From Oehlia diaphana (taxonomy: Eukaryota; Glomeromycota; Glomeromycetes; Glomerales; Glomeraceae): a stretch of DNA of 39,094 bases. The DNA is taken from contig QZLH01000095.1 of assembly GCA_003833135.1 (NCBI GenBank), positions 1-39,094 of the forward strand. The letters are read 5' to 3'. A program made the translations under genes and the position numbers. The notes below the pieces were generated by a model that did not search any database, was not told the origin of the DNA, and was given only the letters and a program-made list of their open reading frames with translations. Shown here one piece after another: positions 33,486-39,094 of the stretch; position 1 is the first letter of the stretch; every line of letters begins with the position of its first letter.

Positions 33486-35919
33486 ATGGTTTATAAACGA
33501 TTATTTACTCCAATTAAACCTAATTTGACTTTTGGTCTATTAATATTAAATTTGATCGTATTTTTAAGTGCACTAGTTCATGCTGGACAAAACAATATAC
33601 CAAAAGGAGTTGCAAAATCAGGTATGCTTCTAGCTAAATCCTTTGGTGGTTTCTTTTTATAGTAAATTAATTTTGATCAATCTTCTTTAAAGATGCACAC
33701 CTTTATGAAAAGAAAGGTTCAACTTGGAAGTGTTTAGACGGCTCAGCAACAATAGAATACGAGGCAATTAATGATGATTACTGCGATTGTGCTGATGGTT
33801 CTGATGAACCAGGTAAAAAGTTCATTAATTAATATGATTTATTTTATTTATTTTCTAATTCTTATCATCACAAATAAAATTGATCGCCTTTTCGCATACA
33901 TACAGGAACGTCTGCATGTCCAAATGGCAGGTTTTTTTGCACAAATTCCGGACATATTTCATCATATATATCGTCCAGCCGCGTGAATGATGGAGTTTGC
34001 GGCAAGTCTATATTTCAGTTTGTAAATCATAAGTAGATTTTTATTGTAATGGCTAATTTTTTTTAAATAAAAAGAACCTGAATGTTGTGATGGGTCAGAT
34101 GAGTATGACGGAAAAATAGAATGTCCAAATGATTGCGAGAAAGTTGGTGCTGAATACCGTAGGCATGCAGAACAATTAGCCAAAATGCGAGCTAAGGTCA
34201 ATATTTATACGTGTTATCTCATAATTGAAGTTATCATGTGTAACAGCTTTTCTTGTATTCTGCATAATAGGGAGCGCAAATAAAAAGCGAATACATTGAA
34301 TACGGTAAAAAATCGAAACAACAACTTGAATCTGAATTGAACCGATTAAAAACCCTTCTTGAAGCCACAAAGATTAGAGTCGCAGAACGTGAAGGTATTT
34401 ACTATCAATTTAACATTTTTATTTAATTGAAAATTAACTTTATTGTTTTTTGTACAAAGTTGCATTGAAGAAAGTTCAGGAGAAAGAAAAAGCCGAATCA
34501 AAGACAAAAGGTTAGTTTCAAATGTAACACATATATATTTGAGCGTATAATAAAATTGTTTATTTATAAGTACGTTTTATTAATTAAAATATTTAGATCA
34601 TATACGCATACAAAAATATCAAGTAAAAATTAGAACATTGCGAGAGCGTGAAGAGAGGCTTCGTGAACAAATAGATACTTTACTTAATATTCTTAAGGAT
34701 ATGAAAAAGGATCATAATCAAAATTACCATGATATGGCTGTTAAAGCTGCTATTAAAGGGTATGATGAATTTGTAGAAGATTATGAAAGGGAAATGGAAG
34801 AAAATTTGGAATTTGATCAAGAGGACGAAATTGATGAAGAAGAAGTAAAAGGAGAAGAACCGCAAGCTCCTGAAATTGAGACATCATGTAGAATGAAAAA
34901 TGTTAAATTATGTTTTATTTCTTTTAATTATATCTAATGTTTCTTTTTACCTCCTAATTTAGTACCTTCGTTAAGCGAACGAATTTCTGGTGCCCTTTTA
35001 GATGTTTACAATGACATCTTGGAAACTTTTGGGATGTCAGAATATGTCATTCGTAAACCCGAACAACAATATTCAAGACCGTCAGATGGCAAATCTAAAG
35101 GTAAATTAAAGAATTTTAAGGAGTTCTTCTTTGAAATTTATTGTAGAACCAAGATCGAGATTTTGATTTGTTCACATGTGCATCGAGATAATATCTAAAA
35201 ATAATTTTTTTTGTTTCTTTTAGAAGTGATAGCAGCATATGATGCGTATGACAAAGCTGAGGAAGAGAAAAGAAAAGTTGAAAATGATATCACTGAAGTT
35301 AATAAAAAACTTGAAAAAGATTATGGCACTCAACTAGAATTTGCAAAGTTGGATGGTGAATGCTTTAGTCATGATGCTAAGGAGTAAGTATTATTTAAAC
35401 ATTTGATAATTTATCAAATAAATGCTAATATTAAAATCCTTTACTACTTATTAGTTATACATATACAATATGTATGTTTGACAAGGCAACTCAAAAAAGT
35501 AATAAAGATCATGTATCAACACATTTGGGGTATGAATAAAAATTTTAAATCACACCTTTTTTAATAAAATAAAATAATAACGTCTTTATTTAATTAGTTA
35601 CTTTGAAAAATGGATTGGAGCTGAATCAAAGGAAGATGACAAATATTACACAGCACAATTATATACTCGTGGAACAAGATGTTGGAATGGACCAGAGAGA
35701 TCTGTTAAAGTAAGTTTTATTTTGGGTCACTTCATGAAAGAGTTATTTATTATAATATTCTTTTCTAATTCTAATTCTTTTTTCTAGTTATATCTTGAAT
35801 GTGGCATAGAGAATAAAATTTTTTCAGTCGCCGAGCCAGAGAAATGTGAATATATAATGAAAATGACAACTCCAGCTGTTTGTCCTTCGATTGAGAAGTT
35901 AAATCACGAGGAATTGTAA
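33486..35919 (+). CDS. GTB1: Glucosidase II beta subunit (ER glycoprotein processing)
   Basis: Twelve exons: 33486-33621, 33693-33812, 33906-34001, 34075-34196, 34271-34394, 34460-34510, 34597-34887, 34963-35100, 35224-35383, 35455-35529, 35598-35709, 35788-35919. They give 518 residues. The subunit holds and activates the catalytic alpha subunit, which trims glucose from N-glycans in the ER. Visible: signal peptide (1-33), two LDL-receptor-A-like modules ([13 protein letters not shown] at 73-85; [15 protein letters not shown] at 113-127), a long coiled coil interrupted by an acidic Glu-rich stretch, then a C-terminal MRH domain from [10 protein letters not shown], with CWNGPERS and EKCEY carrying the mannose-contact Arg, Glu and Tyr. 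It ends in HEEL, an ER-retrieval signal variant. The third intron needs a GC-AG boundary (GCAAGT donor at 34002). Confidence 0.97.
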
Positions 35920-36035
35920 AAGGTTATTAATTTATTTAAAATTTAGAATATATAATGTCCTGTAAATAAACAAAATAATAATTGTTCCCTAAAGTACTAT
36001 TTTTAAATAAAAAAAGGGAAGTTTGATTATAATAA

Positions 36036-36607
36036 TTAAGAGCTAACTTGTTTAATTAATTTGGCTAAATTTATATCAAATAATTCGGATTTAATTGGCA
36101 TTTCAGGAGTATAAAAAGGATTTTTCATAACATAATCGCTATAAATATCATAAGTACGACGAAGTAATAAATCAATGTTTCCGTGGGTTGGTTCAGCAAT
36201 GATTAAAAATTTTGTACCTAAAATTTTTATTTATATTAGGATAATTAGGAGAATCGAAATGACATTTTAAAAGAAATAATAACCTGTTAATGTTTGAAAA
36301 CAATGTAATTTAAAAGTGTCCGCTTCAAGTACTTCTAAACCCGAAGAAGTTGCATTACGAACTGGTGATATTTTTGAAGTTATAGCGTGTACTCTATTTT
36401 TTTTTTAAAAAAATAAAAATTGATTGATTTAAATCCAATTTTATAGATTTAAATGGTTAAAAAAAAAATAAAATAAAAAAATTACCCATGAAATGTCCCC
36501 GCTAATACCAAATATTCGTTAGAAGTAAGTTTATTTAAACTGTCAGCAAAATCTCTTTGATAAATTAAACCACCAGCCTTATTAATTATGTAAAGTGAAT
36601 AGATCAT
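36036..36607 (-). CDS. TRS23: TRAPP complex subunit Trs23 / TRAPPC4
   Basis: Three exons: 36486-36607, 36284-36393, 36036-36217. They give 137 residues. TRAPP is the guanine-nucleotide exchange complex for Ypt1/Rab1 in ER-to-Golgi traffic. Family markers: [20 protein letters not shown] at the start, [35 protein letters not shown] (residues about 60-79) and the C-terminal [17 protein letters not shown]. The human protein is about 219 residues because of a PDZ-like insertion between the first strand and LTSNE; here LTSNE follows directly after about 27 residues, so the insert is absent. The second intron has the unusual donor GTTATT, and the acceptor of the first is the TAG before AGTACAC, chosen for phase and homology. 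It lies 144 bases downstream of the SDHAF4 gene in the same direction. Confidence 0.95.
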
Positions 36608-36751
36608 ATTTTTTAATTATAATAAAAGATATATAAAGTAACAGAGAAAAAAAGAAAAAAATTTCGTTCGTGTTACGTAAGCAAGAATTTTTTATTATAT
36701 GGTTACACAACAAATGAAAAAAAAAGCCATGTGAATCGCAAATAAATTATT

Positions 36752-37114
36752 TTAGAAATCTGTAACCCTTGAACCGAAACTCCAATCACCATGTGTTAAA
36801 GGTTCTTCTTTAGGGCCACCAATTTCACCAGTTTCTGGATTTTTATCTCCCTCAAATTTAGGAGGAGGTTTTTTTCGTAGATCAGGGTGAATTAATTCTT
36901 CTTCCGTCTGTGCGCTAAAAGAACCCTGATTTTTACGAACTAATTCTTCAAATTCTTTTTGTTCTTGTGGATCCGCTAACGGAACTGGGGATGGTCTTGA
37001 CTTATATGGTGGTTCAGCAGAATAAGAGCGAATGAATAATAATGGAAGAATCAAGTGATGTTGAAAGTGATGAAAAGTACGAGGAGTGGGACGAAAAAAT
37101 CGAATAATAGTCAT
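36752..37114 (-). CDS. SDHAF4: Succinate dehydrogenase assembly factor 4 (SDHAF4/Sdh8), mitochondrial
   Basis: Single exon, 120 residues. SDHAF4/Sdh8 binds flavinylated Sdh1 in the mitochondrial matrix and helps it join Sdh2 during complex II assembly (established). The conserved end is clear: NPETGEIGGPKEEPLTHGDW followed by GSRVTDF, which matches the family box GGPxGxEPTRYGDW...GRVxDF. Here Thr-His replaces the usual Thr-Arg-Tyr and the Lys-Gly before it is altered, so the match is good but not exact. The N-terminus (MTIIRFFRPTPRTFHHF) is basic, Arg-rich and free of acidic residues, a typical matrix-targeting presequence with probable cleavage near residues 28-32 (RSYS). The middle part (35-100) is charged and probably disordered. 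Confidence 0.93.
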   Translation of the reverse strand: MTIIRFFRPTPRTFHHFQHHLILPLLFIRSYSAEPPYKSRPSPVPLADPQEQKEFEELVRKNQGSFSAQTEEELIHPDLRKKPPPKFEGDKNPETGEIGGPKEEPLTHGDWSFGSRVTDF

Positions 37115-38456
37115 TGTTGAATGAATGAAAGAAAGAAATTTCTAAGGGTAATAATGCATAACTATTTATATTGTAATTTAAAATTAAGTCACATGATGAT
37201 GTTTATTATTGTGAAACATTACTAACATTACTAACATTTAATACTGAATAACAGATAATAAAACGTTAAACAGGGGTCAACAAATCCAAGTGACAAAAGT
37301 GACACTTGACAAGGTCTTGAGAACATAGATCCATTGGATAACGATAATAGTGCCAAGAATAGAATATCACAATATCTTACTTATTTTGCCAGTACACGAA
37401 TCAGATGATGAAATTAGCGGGAAATTTTATTGTGTGATGTTCCGCAGCAACGCAGTAAAGCATAGTCAGAATCATCAAAAATCTAAATAAAGTGAAGATC
37501 ATCAGCACGCAAAATTTTAAATTTAACTTTTTTGAACTAGTCTCTAAAGATAAACTCATTTTTTAGTATATGATAAGGGATTAAATCATATTGATTATAT
37601 AATTGCAGAAAAAAAAAAATAATTTAATTTTTGTAAATGCTTCACCTTTTTAGTACAATAATAGGAAAGATGTTTATTGAATCCTATTACAGTAATATAA
37701 ACAATTTTGTAATTTGACGGATGTACAACATAAAAAATTCAGAAATCAAGTGATATATATCTTTTGATAATTTCATTTTGAGCTTTATTGAGAAATAATT
37801 GTTGGTCAGTTTCAAGTTTTCATTTTCATAATTATAATAATTATTATCGATAAATCATAGTCGTGTCCCTCCTTACTTTGTAAAATCATCTGATCATTAC
37901 TGTTATTGTAAAAGGTTAGAAACTCAAAATTCATTGGCAATTACTTCGAATGGCTAGATGAGTGTTAGAAAGTTAGATGGTATGCATTTTAAGCTCATTC
38001 AATACACCTTATGATCCTTATAATGTTTTTGATAGGTTTAAATTATTATATCATGTGATTATAGCTGTTAGCAGTAGCCAAAGTTTCTTAACGTACATGT
38101 CACACATCATCATCTAAAGATATCAAATTCCGGAGGCTTCTTTTTTCATCACTAGGTTGTCATGCTTATGACTTGCTTATGGCGTACTCATTGTTTGTTC
38201 GTTCGTACAAGTTTCTTTTTGCGTTTCCGTGTGAATTCTGTGGATCGATATTTGAATTAAGTTCCCAGACCATACCTAAAACCCCAGAGGAAAAGTTATT
38301 AAGAAAAGGATGACAAAATAAAAAAAAATTAAAAAAAAATCACTGTCAAATTATAATAGGTTAAAAAAAAATAAAGGGCTGATTTTTTTTTGCCTTAGTA
38401 AAAATTTGAGGTTTTTTTTTTTCAAAAAAGAAAAAAAAACTTCCTAATAATTCCAA
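37115..38456. other. Intergenic, divergent promoters, with a possible uORF
   Basis: These 1.3 kb separate the SDHAF4 start (minus) from the plus-strand gene at 38457. A 44-codon frame (38179-38313) starts MAYSLFVRSYKFLF, holds a CEFC pair and ends about 140 bases before the next ATG; it lies in less AT-rich DNA and could be an upstream ORF in that gene's leader. No other gene seen. Confidence 0.45.
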
Positions 38457-39041
38457 ATGGAGAACAATGTGTCTTTAGATACTCATCACAAGTCACCGTC
38501 AATTCAACAGACGGCCAGAACGTCTCACACAACTTCAGAACTTGTTCACTCTCATACAGTGAACCTTTCAATGCAGCCCGGCGGGACTACTCATCCTTTT
38601 GGTTCTCTTATTCACCCAACCCCTACTCCTTCACCGCCCCCATTATCTTCTTTACAACAATCACAAGTTCAACAACCATTAACGTTTGTATTTGAAAGAT
38701 TTTCTTCTGGTGTTAATACACCTCTTTCTATGAACACTCCCATACCTTCGCCAAGACCGGTAATTAGGTTAGACGAAGACGCGACTCCTGATGTAATGGA
38801 CGTCCGCAGAACACAAAGAACTCCATTAACCATCAATACAACTCAGAGTAGCGATTTTACTAAAAAAAATCGTAATAAGCGAAAAGACCGCACATATAGA
38901 ACTTCTTTAGATTCTCCAATTTCAATTAACTCAACTAACAGGGACGAAGATTCAAAGTCTGACTCAGATTATGGTGACCCTATGATAACCGATTATACTC
39001 CAAGAAGTGAGGCATGTTCGGTGTGTTGTTCTTTTAATTAA
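38457..39041 (+). CDS. Unrecognised Ser/Thr/Pro-rich protein, 5' part only
   Basis: The frame from ATG 38457 is open for 194 codons to a stop just before the poly-A-like window end. I do not recognise it. Composition is that of a disordered regulator N-terminus: Ser/Thr/Pro/Gln-rich, with PTPTPSPPPLSS, MNTPIPSPRPV, a basic cluster KKNRNKRKDR (possible nuclear localisation signal, about residues 140-149) and acidic DEDSKSDSDYGD. Many SP/TP sites suggest control by proline-directed kinases. A TCG-GTGTGT junction near 39017 could be a splice donor. In that case the last few residues are intron and the gene continues beyond the window. The gene is therefore probably incomplete. Confidence 0.6.
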   Translation: MENNVSLDTHHKSPSIQQTARTSHTTSELVHSHTVNLSMQPGGTTHPFGSLIHPTPTPSPPPLSSLQQSQVQQPLTFVFERFSSGVNTPLSMNTPIPSPRPVIRLDEDATPDVMDVRRTQRTPLTINTTQSSDFTKKNRNKRKDRTYRTSLDSPISINSTNRDEDSKSDSDYGDPMITDYTPRSEACSVCCSFN

Positions 39042-39094
39042 AAAAAAAAAAAAAAAAAATAAAAAAAAAAAAAATAAAAAAAAAAAAAAAAAAA
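39042..39094. repeat. Poly-A low-complexity window end
   Basis: The last 53 bases are almost only A with three T. This is most likely where the assembly stopped. Confidence 0.85.

Overview
The window looks like nuclear DNA of a filamentous fungus, most likely an arbuscular mycorrhizal fungus (Glomeromycotina, Rhizophagus-like). This is an inference. It rests on the extreme A+T content, long homopolymer runs, very many short introns (up to 11 per gene), purely eukaryotic housekeeping genes, and relics that resemble expanded repetitive families I recall from Rhizophagus. The DUF7082/Medusa-type gene is a fungal marker. Exon chains were assembled by hand from splice sites; for each multi-exon gene the exon lengths add up to a whole number of codons.

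Layout. 1-3000: a TTTCGGC/GCCGAAA repeat array, then a five-exon gene relic with two nonsense codons, then AT-rich DNA. 3006-4854 (-): septin. 5505-9030 (+): M13 (neprilysin-like) zinc metallopeptidase, divergent from the septin. 9776-11115 (-): unrecognised acidic, coiled-coil, polyQ protein. 11116-16035: gene-poor DNA holding a 491-base assembly gap flanked by duplicated low-complexity sequence. 16036-17611 (+): DUF7082 (Medusa-like) protein with six near-identical internal repeats and a 22-bp tandem repeat directly before the start codon. 19523-19873: zinc-finger gene relic with one nonsense codon. 21412-22341 (-): CREB-like bZIP factor. 23091-29009: long AT-rich stretch rich in terminal-inverted-repeat (MITE-like) elements, with a possible tiny two-exon gene at its edge.

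29010-29379 (-): a 75-residue, three-exon CENP-W histone-fold kinetochore protein. 30608-32850 (-): BAR plus SH3 protein with a Cys/His-rich tail. 33486-35919 (+): glucosidase II beta subunit ending in HEEL. 36036-36607 (-): TRAPP subunit Trs23/TRAPPC4. 36752-37114 (-): SDHAF4-type succinate dehydrogenase assembly factor. 38457-end (+): first exon of an unrecognised Ser/Thr/Pro-rich protein running off the poly-A-rich window end.

The genes are unrelated housekeeping functions (septin cytoskeleton, membrane traffic, ER glycoprotein quality control, mitochondrial complex II assembly, kinetochore) plus two transcription regulators. There is no operon-like system. The less ordinary content is the repeat-built regulator, the cryptic CENP-W gene, the nonsense-broken relics and the cluster of hairpin transposon remnants.
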